Source: Saccharomonospora sp. CUA-673 (GTDB lineage: Bacteria > Actinomycetota > Actinomycetes > Mycobacteriales > Pseudonocardiaceae). Taken from it: a stretch of 64,000 bases of DNA. The position numbers and the translations under genes were made by a program. This document shows, one piece after another, positions 56,269-64,000 of this stretch. A model generated the notes under the pieces. It was not told the DNA's origin and searched no databases. It worked only from the letters and a program-made list of their open reading frames with translations. Within the stretch, counting starts at the first letter, position 1. Every line of letters starts with the position of its first letter. Location of the stretch: NCBI RefSeq assembly GCF_001942305.1, contig NZ_MKKE01000002.1, positions 92,308 through 156,307 on the forward strand, written 5' to 3'.

Positions 56269-56928
56269 TTATACATCTGCCGGGAGCCAGCTGGCCAGGA
56301 GCGTGTCCACGAGACGTTCGGCCGTCGCCTGATGTTCCACGCCGCGCTCGGCGGCGTCCTTGGCAGCAGCGTCGTTCTCGGCAGCCTCGTTCTCGGTGCC
56401 GTCGTGGTCGGTGCCGCCCTCGAATGCGCCCAGCATCGCCGCCTGGAAGCACGCCCCCAACAGCAGCGCGGCGCCGGCGTCCGGGTCGGCCGCGCGTGCG
56501 AGCCTTCCCTGCTCCTGTTCGGCACGCAGATAGGCGGCGAGCTCGCGGCGCGGAACCCCGGGCCCGCCCGCACCGAGTTCGGCGAGCCGCCGGCGGTGCG
56601 CCTCCAGCAGTGCCCGCGACGAGAAGACCGACACGGCGATCGGGAACGTCGCCGCGTAGAACCCGAGGGCCGCCTGCGCGACCTCGACGAGCGTGGCCCG
56701 CACCGCACCGCGACCCACCCGGTCGGGCAGCGCCTGCAACACCGACAGCCCCGGCAGTCGCTCGGTCAGGACGGCGACGAAGATCTCGGTCTTGTCGCGG
56801 AAGTGCTTGTACAACAACGCTTCCGAGAAGCCGGCTGCGCGCGCGATCTCCTTCGTCGTGGCGTGGGCGTAGCCGCGTTCGCGCATCACGGACGCCGCCG
56901 CCTCGAGGATGTCGTCCCGCGTCGCCAT
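56269..56928 (-). CDS. TetR-family regulator
   Basis: 219 aa. HTH at TTKEIARAAGFSEALLYKHFRDKTEIF. A stretch near residues 175-195 is Asn/Asp/Glu/Ala-rich (ENEAAENDAAAKDAAE) and looks like a low-complexity insertion. Divergent from an NAD(P)-binding protein gene with GTGA/TCAC-rich repeats between them, the usual autoregulated pair. Confidence 0.9.
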   Translation of the reverse strand: MATRDDILEAAASVMRERGYAHATTKEIARAAGFSEALLYKHFRDKTEIFVAVLTERLPGLSVLQALPDRVGRGAVRATLVEVAQAALGFYAATFPIAVSVFSSRALLEAHRRRLAELGAGGPGVPRRELAAYLRAEQEQGRLARAADPDAGAALLLGACFQAAMLGAFEGGTDHDGTENEAAENDAAAKDAAERGVEHQATAERLVDTLLASWLPADV

Positions 56929-57002
56929 GGCTGCACTCCCTGTGCTCGTTCGACCCCGACGCCCCGACCTGAGAGCCCCTCAGCCGCCGGGTTTGACAGG
57001 TT

Positions 57003-57043
57003 GGTGAATACTTACTCACCCTAGTGGTAAGTGAGCACTCACC
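57003..57043. promoter_or_regulatory. Probable TetR operators
   Basis: Two related segments, GGTGAATACTTACTCACC (57003-57020) and GGTAAGTGAGCACTCACC (57026-57043), built from GTGA/TCAC half sites. They overlap the expected promoter of the NAD(P)-binding gene (TTGACA at 56993, GGAGG at 57047). Confidence 0.6.
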
Positions 57044-57057
57044 CCAGGAGGCACGCC

Positions 57058-57699
57058 ATGCGCATCACCGTTCTCGGGGCCACCGGCGGCACCGGCGTCC
57101 ACGTGGTTCGACAGGCTCTCGACGACGGCCACGACGTCACCGCCGTCGTGCGCGACCCGAAGCGCCTGGCGGTCGAACCCCACAGTCGGCTCACCGTGGT
57201 CACCGGATCGGCCACCGATACGGCCGATCTCGCCGAGCACCTCCGGGACCGCGATGCCGTGATCTCCGCGCTCGGCTCGCGCACCAAGGGGCCCACGACC
57301 GTCACGGCCGACGGTGCCCGCGCCGCGTGCGCAGCGATCCGCAAGACAGGCGGCGGCCGGTTCGTCGTCGTCAGCGCCAGCGGTGCGTTCACCGACGGCG
57401 ACAGCCTGCCCGTCCGCCTGCTGGTCAAGCCGCTGCTGGGCCGCGTCCTGCGGCACGAGTTCGACGACATGCGCGCCATGGAGGCGATCGTGCGGGACTC
57501 GGCCGAGGTCGATTGGACGATCGTGCGGCCCCCGCGCCTGACCGAGGGCACGCGCACGGGCACGGTCGCCACTCGCACGGACGGCAACGTCCGCGGCGCG
57601 TTCACGATCTCCCGCGCCGACCTGGCGGCCTACCTGCTCACCGCCGCCGCATCGCCGTCACTGAGTCGCGCCACCGTGTCCGTGGCCGGTGGTAGGTGA
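57058..57699 (+). CDS. NAD(P)H-binding atypical SDR (NmrA/YwnB-like)
   Basis: 213 aa. N-terminal dinucleotide motif MRITVLGATGGTGVHVVRQAL, then VVSASGAFTDGDS and DWTIVRPPRLTEGTRTG. Such proteins act as NAD(P)H-dependent oxidoreductases or redox sensors. ATG follows AGGAGG closely. Controlled, by position, by the divergent TetR protein. Confidence 0.88.
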   Translation: MRITVLGATGGTGVHVVRQALDDGHDVTAVVRDPKRLAVEPHSRLTVVTGSATDTADLAEHLRDRDAVISALGSRTKGPTTVTADGARAACAAIRKTGGGRFVVVSASGAFTDGDSLPVRLLVKPLLGRVLRHEFDDMRAMEAIVRDSAEVDWTIVRPPRLTEGTRTGTVATRTDGNVRGAFTISRADLAAYLLTAAASPSLSRATVSVAGGR

Positions 57700-58141
57700 C
57701 CGGTCCACGGCCGGTGACCTGCACCGCGAAGCATCCGGGACAGACGAGACAGCGGCGCCGCACCGCCACGAGGGTCGCCTCGCACCATTCGAGACAGCCC
57801 GCGCACACGAAACGCACCACATCGGCGAGGCTGTGCAGTTCGCGAACCTCGGCCGACCCGGCAGGCTCCATGTACTCGGCGGGCTCGGCGGATTCGGCGA
57901 GGCCACCGGGACCCCGTGGATGCGGGACGCACGGTTCGACGTCCGGCCGCGTCGAGGGCACCGGATACGACGTCAGCACGCGCACCCGCCAGCCCCGACC
58001 GGACAACCAGCGCTCCGCGGTGACATCACCGGCGCCGTTCGCGGCGCTTCCGACGTCCCCTGCACCCCCGGCGTCCGACACGATCCGGACCGGACCCGGC
58101 AGATCCCCGGTGGCCTCGCTCGCGTCCTGCGCCATCGTCAT
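57638..58141 (-). CDS. Hypothetical protein with Cys-rich C-terminus
   Basis: 167 aa from ATG 58141. The first half is Gly/Ala/Pro-rich and probably disordered. Near residues 110-140 it has CAGCLEWC and CLVCPGC, which could form a zinc ribbon. No family recognised. It overlaps the 3' end of the convergent SDR gene by about 60 bp. Codon use is acceptable, but function and start are uncertain. Confidence 0.5.
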   Translation of the reverse strand: MTMAQDASEATGDLPGPVRIVSDAGGAGDVGSAANGAGDVTAERWLSGRGWRVRVLTSYPVPSTRPDVEPCVPHPRGPGGLAESAEPAEYMEPAGSAEVRELHSLADVVRFVCAGCLEWCEATLVAVRRRCLVCPGCFAVQVTGRGPVTYHRPRTRWRDSVTAMRRR

Positions 58142-58248
58142 TTCTTCGTGGTACCCGGCGACCCGGCACCGAAACACACCGAAAAGAACTGTGGGGCAAC
58201 GGCAATGTCCGCCCCGCGGGCCACGAACGTCCGAAACGGACGGACTCG

Positions 58249-58524
58249 TCAGACGGGTCTGAGGTCGGCGCTCTCCGTGGGACTCGGCCCCACCAGCACC
58301 TCGGCGGCGTCGCGCCCCGGATGGGTCCAGAGCACCACCTTCGCGCCCTCCTCGGCACCGGCGGCGCCGATCGGCCGCTGGGTCGACACGACTCCGCTCT
58401 CGGGCGCGTCCGCACCGTCCGGACCGACGGGCACCAGTCCGGCCCTGCGGACGATGTCACAGGCGTCCTCCGCTCCGAGCCCGACCACGTCGGGGACCTC
58501 GGTCACGGGTCGAGGTCGATGCAT
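58249..58524 (-). CDS. Small PASTA-domain protein
   Basis: 91 aa. A single PASTA-like unit: VPDVVGLGAEDACDIVRRAGL, then GVVSTQRPIGAAGAEEGAKV and VVLWTHPG. PASTA domains usually occur outside the membrane on Ser/Thr kinases and penicillin-binding proteins; here it is free and lacks a signal peptide or membrane helix. ATG 58524. Role unknown. Confidence 0.65.
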   Translation of the reverse strand: MHRPRPVTEVPDVVGLGAEDACDIVRRAGLVPVGPDGADAPESGVVSTQRPIGAAGAEEGAKVVLWTHPGRDAAEVLVGPSPTESADLRPV

Positions 58525-58598
58525 GTCCCCGATTGTAGGCGAGCCACGTCCCCCAGGGACCCCGCTGAACGTGGTGTACACGCGGACGTGACCATACT

Positions 58599-58614
58599 GG
58601 AACATGTGTTCGAT
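58599..58614. promoter_or_regulatory. LexA (SOS) box upstream of alkB-family gene
   Basis: GGAACATGTGTTCGAT; the reverse strand reads TCGAACACATGTTCC, one base from the actinobacterial SOS consensus TCGAAC-N4-GTTCGA. A second partial copy (TCGAACACATG) lies at 58626-58636 over the start codon. A DNA-repair gene follows, which supports the call. Confidence 0.8.
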
Positions 58615-58633
58615 CCCCGTTATGCTCGAACAC

Positions 58634-59290
58634 ATGAACGTGGCACTCCAGGGCTCGCTCTTCGATACCGGCACGGACAGCACCGACGACACCGGCGCCG
58701 CCGGGACGCCTGCCGTGCGGCAGCTCGACGGGCTGCGCCGGACGGATCTCGGCGACGGCGCCTGGGTGGACGTCCTCCCGGGCTGGGTGACGGGCGCCCA
58801 TGCGCTGTTCGACGTGCTCGCCGCCGAGGTGCCGTGGCGGGCCGAACGCAGGCGGATGTACGACCGCACGGTCGACGTCCCGCGACTGCTCAGCTTCTAC
58901 GACGAGCACCATCCACTCCCCCATCCGGTGCTGACCACGGCGCGCGACCGACTCTCCCGGCACTACGAGGCGGAGCTCGGCGAACCGTTCCGCACAGCGG
59001 GACTGTGCTTCTACCGCAACGGCAACGACAGCGTCGCCTGGCACGGCGACACGATCGGCCGCGGCAAGGCCGAGGACACCATGGTCGCCATCCTGTCGGT
59101 CGGTGAGGCGCGGCCCCTGCTGCTGCGTCCGCGCGGCGGCGGTCCCACCGTCCGGTACGGACTGGGCCACGGCGACCTGATCGTCATGGGTGGTTCGTGC
59201 CAGCGCACCTGGGAGCACGCGATCCCCAAGAGCTCCCAGGCGGTCGGTCCGCGCATCAGCATCCAGTTCCGCCCGCGCGGGGTGCTGTGA
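58634..59290 (+). CDS. AlkB-family 2-oxoglutarate/Fe(II) DNA repair dioxygenase
   Basis: 218 aa from ATG 58634 (ATG 58622 also possible; no ribosome-binding site for either). Iron ligands in AWHGDTIG (H-x-D) and TWEHAIPK, and the 2-oxoglutarate Arg in RISIQFRPR; substrate loop FYRNGNDSVAWHGD. It removes alkyl damage from DNA or RNA bases. A TATGCT seven bases before ATG 58634 fits a leaderless promoter, covered by LexA sites. Confidence 0.9.
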   Translation: MNVALQGSLFDTGTDSTDDTGAAGTPAVRQLDGLRRTDLGDGAWVDVLPGWVTGAHALFDVLAAEVPWRAERRRMYDRTVDVPRLLSFYDEHHPLPHPVLTTARDRLSRHYEAELGEPFRTAGLCFYRNGNDSVAWHGDTIGRGKAEDTMVAILSVGEARPLLLRPRGGGPTVRYGLGHGDLIVMGGSCQRTWEHAIPKSSQAVGPRISIQFRPRGVL

Positions 59291-59296
59291 GCGACC

Positions 59297-61096
59297 TCAG
59301 CGCAGTTCGCGGGTTCCGTCGGCCAGGCGGCATGTGACACCGGCGGCGTCCAGTCGCTCCAACAGCGGCACGGCGACCCTGCGGGTCGTGCCGAGGGCCC
59401 GGCGCGCCGCGCTGACGGTGAACGGCGCGTCGAGTCCGGCCAGGACCTCCGCGGCGCGCTCGGGCGCCCCGGCGGCGAGCACGATCGTGTCGGTGATGCG
59501 CACCAGCCGGCCGGCCCGCTCCGCGGCGGCCAGCTCCCGGGGACCGAGTCCGAGGTCGGCGAGCTCGTCGGCATCGGGTGCGTCGAACGGCTCGTCCGCC
59601 AACCAGCCCTCGATGCGCCGCACCGCCCGGTCGACGTGCTCGGGCAGGGTCGTCGCCCCGCCCGGCGCCGAGACGAGTCCGTCGTGGACCTCGAGTCCGG
59701 TGCCCTCGACGGCACGCGGCACCAGCGCGGCCGGCACGCCGAGCTCCCGGCGCAGCGCGTCCACGGGCATGCCCGCGACGAGGGGCTCGGCCGCGGTGAA
59801 CGCGTCGAACCGCTGCCGGGCGCGGGCGGGAAGCTCGGCCAGGAACGTCTCGTCGACCACCCACTCGCCCACCGTCCGGCCGGTGACGCCGAAGCCGCGG
59901 GCCCGCAGTTCGGCCCGCTCGACCACGCCGCGGCGGCGCAGATACGCCGCCGCCGGATCAGCGCTGTTCAGACCGGAACTGTCGAGACCGGCACTGTCGA
60001 GGTCGGCCGCCCGCTGCCGCGCGGCGCCTCGCCGGCGGAGCGCGGGCGGGTCGGGGTCGAGCACCTCGATGCCGGCGGGAACCCGATGCCGACCCGGATC
60101 ACGCAGCAGGCCGGTGTCCCCACAGCGCAGCGGCAGCGCGGCGGTGAGGCTCAGGCGGGCGGTGTCGTCACCGAGCGGGCGCACCCGGCAAGCCACGGCC
60201 GCGGCGCCGAGATGCAGCACGAGCTCCCGGTGCAGTTCACCCGCCTTCGCACCCCGGATCCGCACGTCGAGTTCGCGCGCCGGGCGCCAGGCCCGCGGTG
60301 TCAGCAGCGCGTCGCCGCGGCGCACCTCGGCGCGGTCGACCCCGCGGAGGTTCACCGCCACCCGCGCCACCGCGTCGACGTCCGAACAGGACGAGCCGAG
60401 CGTCTGCAGACCGCGCACCGTCGCCCGCGTGCCCGAGGTGGCCAGTTCCAGCTGGTCGCCCACCGCGACCCGCCCGGCCCCGAGCGTGCCGGTGACGACG
60501 GTGCCCGCGCCGCGGACGGTGAACACGCGGTCGGCCCACAGCCGCACGTCGGCGTCCCGGTCCGGCGAGGGCAACGCGCGCACCAGCTCGGCAAGCCGCG
60601 TCCGCAGCGCGTCGACACCGTCGCCGGTCGCGGCGCTGACCGTCACGGCCGGCACCTCGCCCAGGCTCGTCGCGGCGATCCGCCGGCGGGCGTCGGCGAG
60701 TACGGGCTCGGGGTCCGCGCGGTCGGCCTTGGTCACCACGAGCAGGCCGTGCCGGACGCCGAACGCGTCGAGCGCCGCGAGGTGCTCGTCCGACTGCGCC
60801 TGCCACCCGTCGTCGGCGGCGACGACGAACAACACCGCGGGCACCGGACCGGCGCCGGCCAACATGTTCGGCACGAACCGTTCGTGGCCCGGCACGTCGA
60901 CGAACGCGAGCGTCCCGTCCCACCCGGCGGGTTCGGCCGGCTCCGCGGGCTCGAGCTCGGTCCAGGCGAACCCGAGTTCGATGGTCAGGCCGCGGCGGCG
61001 TTCCTCCTCGAGCCGATCGGGCTCCATGCCGGTGAGCCGCCGCACGAGCGTCGACTTGCCGTGGTCGACGTGACCCGCCGTCGCTACGACGTGCAT
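59297..61096 (-). CDS. selB: Selenocysteine-specific elongation factor SelB
   Basis: 599 aa GTPase that brings Sec-tRNA to UGA codons. G1 GHVDHGKST, G3 DVPGH, G4 TKAD. The C-terminal winged-helix repeats, which bind the SECIS RNA, run from about residue 380 (GVVERAELRARGFGVTGRTV onward). A short Ser/Leu/Asp repeat (DSAGLDSSGLNSAD) links the two halves. ATG 61096 overlaps the selA stop by 13 bp. Confidence 0.96.
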   Translation of the reverse strand: MHVVATAGHVDHGKSTLVRRLTGMEPDRLEEERRRGLTIELGFAWTELEPAEPAEPAGWDGTLAFVDVPGHERFVPNMLAGAGPVPAVLFVVAADDGWQAQSDEHLAALDAFGVRHGLLVVTKADRADPEPVLADARRRIAATSLGEVPAVTVSAATGDGVDALRTRLAELVRALPSPDRDADVRLWADRVFTVRGAGTVVTGTLGAGRVAVGDQLELATSGTRATVRGLQTLGSSCSDVDAVARVAVNLRGVDRAEVRRGDALLTPRAWRPARELDVRIRGAKAGELHRELVLHLGAAAVACRVRPLGDDTARLSLTAALPLRCGDTGLLRDPGRHRVPAGIEVLDPDPPALRRRGAARQRAADLDSAGLDSSGLNSADPAAAYLRRRGVVERAELRARGFGVTGRTVGEWVVDETFLAELPARARQRFDAFTAAEPLVAGMPVDALRRELGVPAALVPRAVEGTGLEVHDGLVSAPGGATTLPEHVDRAVRRIEGWLADEPFDAPDADELADLGLGPRELAAAERAGRLVRITDTIVLAAGAPERAAEVLAGLDAPFTVSAARRALGTTRRVAVPLLERLDAAGVTCRLADGTRELR

Positions 61097-62400
61097 CGCC
61101 GTGGCCCGTCTCCCGCACGCAGCACGGCGTCGACGACGGTGCGGTCGTCGTCGGCGTCCACCGTGCGCAGGTCCAGCAGACACCGCCCCCGCTCGACCCG
61201 GCCCACGACGGCCGGGCGCCCTGTGCGCAGGGCGGCGGCATGGTCCTCCGGCAGGGCGACGGCTGCGCTGGGCAGTTCGACGCCCGGCGCCCCGCCGCCG
61301 CCGACGGCCGCGACCGACGACACCGCCCGCGCGTCGATCCCGCGGCCCCGCAGTTGGGTGGCCATCCGGTCGGCGCGCGCGGTCAGGTCGGCGACGTCGG
61401 CGTCCAGCGCGGCCGCCACGGGCGGAGCCGGTCCGCGCAGGGTCGCCTCCAGGGCCGCGGACGTCAGCTTGTCCACGCGCAACGCCCGCGCGAGCGGATG
61501 CCGCCGCAGCCGCTCCACCAGGGCCTGCTCCCCCAGCAACAGCCCGGCCTGCGGACCGCCGAGGAGCTTGTCGCCGCTGGCCGTCACCAGCGCCGCGCCG
61601 TCCCGCAACGCCGTGGTGGCGTCGGGTTCGTCGGGCAACAGCGGATGCGGACGGAGAAGCCCGGAGCCGATGTCGACGACCACGGGGACCTCGAGTGCCG
61701 CCAGCTCGGCGACCGACGCCGCGGACGTGAAGCCGCTGACGACGAAGTTCGACGGGTGGACCTTCAGCACGAAACCCGTGTCCGGGCCGATCGCCTCGGC
61801 ATAGTCGGCCACCGTCGTGCGGTTCGTCGTGCCCACCTCGCGCAGGCGCGCGCCCGTCGCGGCCAGCAACTCCGGGATCCGGAACCCGTCGCCGATCTCC
61901 ACCAGCTCGCCCCTGCTGAGGACGATCTCCTTGCCGGGCGCCAAGGTCAACGCACACACCACGAGGGCGGCGGCGTTGTTGTTGACCACGTGCACCCCAC
62001 CGGCCGCCGGCACGGCCTCGGCCAACGCGGCGAGTGCGCCCCGCCCACGGCGGCCGCGCGTGCCCGTCTCGAGGTCGAACTCGACGTCCGTGTGACCGGC
62101 CGCGCCGCGCACCGCCTCGACCGCGGCCGGTGACAGCGGGGCCCGGCCCAGGTTGGTGTGCACGAGCACGCCCGTGGCGTTCACGACCGGCCGGAGCGAC
62201 GAGGCCGAACGGCCCGCCAACGCGGCATCGGCGGCGTCGGCGACCTCCTCGGGGGCGATCTCGCCGGCCCGCGCACGTTCCTGCGCAGCGACGATCGCCG
62301 CCTTCACGAGGTCCCGGCCCAGCAGGTCGGCCGCCTTGGCGAGCCGCGGGTCGGCCAGCAGGCGGTCGGTGGCGGGGATGCGCCGTCGTGGATCGGTCAC
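61084..62400 (-). CDS. selA: L-seryl-tRNA(Sec) selenium transferase SelA
   Basis: 438 aa PLP enzyme that converts Ser-tRNA(Sec) to Sec-tRNA(Sec). LRPVVNATGVLVHTNLGRAP near residue 68, VEIGDGFRIP, and the PLP lysine in TASGDKLLGGPQAGL. GTG 62400 starts the selA-selB pair just downstream of the tRNA-Sec gene. Confidence 0.96.
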   Translation of the reverse strand: MTDPRRRIPATDRLLADPRLAKAADLLGRDLVKAAIVAAQERARAGEIAPEEVADAADAALAGRSASSLRPVVNATGVLVHTNLGRAPLSPAAVEAVRGAAGHTDVEFDLETGTRGRRGRGALAALAEAVPAAGGVHVVNNNAAALVVCALTLAPGKEIVLSRGELVEIGDGFRIPELLAATGARLREVGTTNRTTVADYAEAIGPDTGFVLKVHPSNFVVSGFTSAASVAELAALEVPVVVDIGSGLLRPHPLLPDEPDATTALRDGAALVTASGDKLLGGPQAGLLLGEQALVERLRRHPLARALRVDKLTSAALEATLRGPAPPVAAALDADVADLTARADRMATQLRGRGIDARAVSSVAAVGGGGAPGVELPSAAVALPEDHAAALRTGRPAVVGRVERGRCLLDLRTVDADDDRTVVDAVLRAGDGPRRCTS

Positions 62401-62427
62401 CGCGCACCCCCCGCCGACCGACACTCG

Positions 62428-62519
62428 CGGAGGCGAACGGGAATCGAACCCGCCAACGACAGGGTCTGCCGTTCCTCGGTTTTGAAGACCGGGCCGCTCA
62501 CCAGACCGGACGCGCCTCC
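62428..62519 (-). tRNA. selC: tRNA-Sec (anticodon TCA)
   Basis: About 92 nt. Acceptor GGAGGCG pairs with CGCCTCC; discriminator G. Anticodon loop CTTCAAAA gives TCA (reads UGA). Long variable arm (GGAACGGCAGACCCTGTCGTT region) and T-loop GGTTCGATTCC. No CCA encoded. Sits directly before selA on the same strand. Confidence 0.95.
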
Positions 62520-62641
62520 CTGTGCCGGCGCGCCGGGTCCCCGGCGGCGCATCCCGCGCCCCCGCAACGACCCCGTCCTCGCCGACATGCCGATCATCTT
62601 CGCAAGGACGACCGGCGAATGCACAGGCAGGATGGGACGGC

Positions 62642-63637
62642 ATGACGACTCGCCTCACCCAGTACGCCCACGGCGGCGGCTGCGCCTGCAAGATCCCGCC
62701 CGGAGAACTCGAGGAGATGGTCCGTGGCGTGAGCGCCGGACCGCCGCCCGTCGGCGCCGGGGAACTCCTCGTCGGACTCGACACCGGCGACGACGCCGCC
62801 GCGGTCCGTATCGACGGCGACCGCGCGCTCGTGTCCACCACCGACTTCTTCACCCCCGTCGTCGACGACGCCTACGACTGGGGACGCATCGCCGCCACCA
62901 ACGCCCTGTCCGACATCTACGCCATGGGCGCCGACCCCGTGCTCGCGCTCAACCTCCTGTGCTGGCCGCGGGATCAGCTGCCGCCCGAACTCGCCGGCGA
63001 GGTCCTGCGCGGCGGCGCCGACGTCTGCCGCACCGCGGGCTGCCATCTCGCCGGCGGACACAGCGTCGACGACCCCGAACCCAAGTACGGACTCGCCGTC
63101 ACCGGCCTCGGCGACCCCGACACGCTCCTGCGCAACGACACCGGCACCGCCGGCGTGCCGCTGTCGTTGACCAAACCGCTCGGACTCGGCGTCCTCAACG
63201 CCCGCCACAAAGCCACCGGCGAACGGTCCGAGGAAGCCGTCGCCGTCATGACCACCCTCAACGACACCGCCGCACGCCGCGCCGTCGCCGCCGGCATCCG
63301 CTGCGGCACCGACGTCACCGGATTCGGGCTCCTCGGCCACGTCTACAAACTCGCCCGCGCCAGCGGCGTCACCGCCGTCCTCGACTCTGCCGCCGTCCCG
63401 TTCATCGACGGGGCTTGGGAGGCGTTGCGGGACGGGTATGTGCCTGGTGGGAGTCGGCGGAATCTCGACTGGGTTGCTCCCGACGCCGACATCTCCGGGG
63501 TTGATTCCGACATGGCTTTGATGCTTGCCGACGCACAGACATCCGGCGGGTTGCTGGTTGCCGGGGAGATCGACGGGGGTGTCGTTGTCGGGGAGTTGGT
63601 TTCTTCCGATCCTCGGGGGGTTGTTGTGGTCCGGTGA
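62642..63637 (+). CDS. selD: Selenide, water dikinase SelD
   Basis: 331 aa. Makes selenophosphate from selenide and ATP. The N-terminal active site is TQYAHGGGCACKI: Cys14 and Lys17 align with Cys17 and Lys20 of E. coli SelD, so this is the Cys form, not a selenoprotein. TTDFFTPVVDDAYDWGRIAATNALSDIYAMGA is the family signature. From about 63410 codon use changes from C-ending to G/T-ending while the protein still aligns, which is odd. Confidence 0.96.
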   Translation: MTTRLTQYAHGGGCACKIPPGELEEMVRGVSAGPPPVGAGELLVGLDTGDDAAAVRIDGDRALVSTTDFFTPVVDDAYDWGRIAATNALSDIYAMGADPVLALNLLCWPRDQLPPELAGEVLRGGADVCRTAGCHLAGGHSVDDPEPKYGLAVTGLGDPDTLLRNDTGTAGVPLSLTKPLGLGVLNARHKATGERSEEAVAVMTTLNDTAARRAVAAGIRCGTDVTGFGLLGHVYKLARASGVTAVLDSAAVPFIDGAWEALRDGYVPGGSRRNLDWVAPDADISGVDSDMALMLADAQTSGGLLVAGEIDGGVVVGELVSSDPRGVVVVR

Positions 63638-63666
63638 CGTGGGGGCGCGGCGATTTCGCGTCGCCG

Positions 63667-63771
63667 TGTCAGCGTCCTGCGGCGCCGTGTCAGCAATCTG
63701 CGGCGTCGTGTCAGCAATTCGCGGCGTCGTGTTGGCAATCTGCGGCGTGGTGTTGGCGGTTCGGGGCGGTG
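63667..63771. repeat. 21-bp tandem repeat, five imperfect units
   Basis: Units starting TGTCAGC or TGTTGGC and ending CGGCGTCG or similar at 63667, 63688, 63709, 63730 and 63751. Read on the minus strand they give a seven-residue repeat (TTPQIAD), but that frame continues antisense through selD and is probably not a gene. Confidence 0.8.
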
Positions 63772-63859
63772 TGGGGTGCTCGCCGGCGGGCAGGTCTCCG
63801 GGATGGCGAGGGGTGGGTGCGGTGTGGCTCCGTGTCATCCCTCGACCTGCGGTTTCGTT

Positions 63860-64000
63860 TATCACACTGCAGTCGAGTGGTGATGGTTCGGTTGGTCGGT
63901 TTGGTTGGGTTGGGTTGGCGGGCTTTTGGTCCGGTTGGGCTTGGTCGTGCTTGGGTTCCGGTTTGGTTCGGTTGGGATGGACTCCGGGGGGTTTGGGGGT
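63860..64000. other. G/T-rich low-complexity segment at window end
   Basis: About 140 bp dominated by GGTTGG, GGTTTGG and GGGTTGG words with few C or A bases on the plus strand. It could form G-quadruplex structures. No gene seen; the feature continues beyond the window. Confidence 0.6.

Noticed and set aside
63667..63771. CRISPR-like array
   Set aside because: Units are contiguous without spacers.
62594..63865. 423-codon minus-strand ORF with TTPQIAD repeats
   Set aside because: It is antisense to the well-supported selD gene for most of its length and shows no domain; the repeat period of 21 bp keeps it open by chance.

Overview
The window is high-GC actinomycete chromosome. Nearly all genes use G/C-ending codons, GTG starts are common, and many operon genes overlap by 4 nt (GTGA or ATGA). 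Gene content points to a Pseudonocardiaceae-like or related filamentous actinomycete, but no species can be named from the sequence alone.

Region 1 (1-8.5 kb, minus strand) is one operon. A cobalamin riboswitch (about 8333-8480) is followed by a 25-codon Cys/His ORF, a DUF4213/DUF364 protein, a cysteine-synthase-fold PLP enzyme, an MFS transporter, a dipeptide/nickel-type binding lipoprotein, two permeases and a double ATPase cut by the window edge. The layout resembles staphylopine-type metallophore loci (make, export, re-import), here under B12 control. I suggest a cobalt-chelator system; this is the most novel locus in the window.

Region 2 (8.6-22 kb) is mostly housekeeping and accessory: an alkane hydroxylase-rubredoxin fusion coupled to a TetR gene, an LLM flavin monooxygenase, an Old Yellow Enzyme divergent from an Rrf2 regulator, STAS and GAF-ANTAR proteins, an M20 peptidase, tRNA-Leu(GAG), a Tat-exported FAD dehydrogenase and a lactate-permease-type transporter.

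Region 3 (about 22.7-54.3 kb) is a type II polyketide cluster of the angucycline class. Genes 49.6-41.1 kb run E-F-A-B-C-D-L-M: PgaE-type oxygenase, small cyclase, KS-alpha, chain length factor, ACP, ketoreductase, aromatase/cyclase, and a PgaM-type oxygenase fused to an SDR. Genes 39.8-26.8 kb supply a TDP-deoxysugar: RmlA, RmlB, 2,3-dehydratase, 3-ketoreductase, epimerase, [2Fe-2S] 3,4-dehydratase, 4-aminotransferase and N-methyltransferase. Together these predict a 4-(dimethylamino)-2,3,4,6-tetradeoxyhexose of the forosamine/ossamine type, transferred by two glycosyltransferases. Three MFS pumps and a DrrAB-type ABC pump give export. Control is by a JadR1-type response regulator and, at the distal end, a SoxR-like MerR protein whose putative operator recurs upstream of a cluster MFS gene.

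Region 4 (54.4-64 kb) has a MOSC protein, an alpha/beta hydrolase, a TetR/NAD(P)-binding pair, two small proteins, an AlkB-family repair gene with a LexA-type box, and a complete selenocysteine set (selB, selA, tRNA-Sec, selD). The last 0.6 kb changes base composition abruptly.

Six genes carry single-base frameshifts, and each is repaired by adding one G on the coding strand. This pattern suggests sequence or assembly errors rather than pseudogenes.
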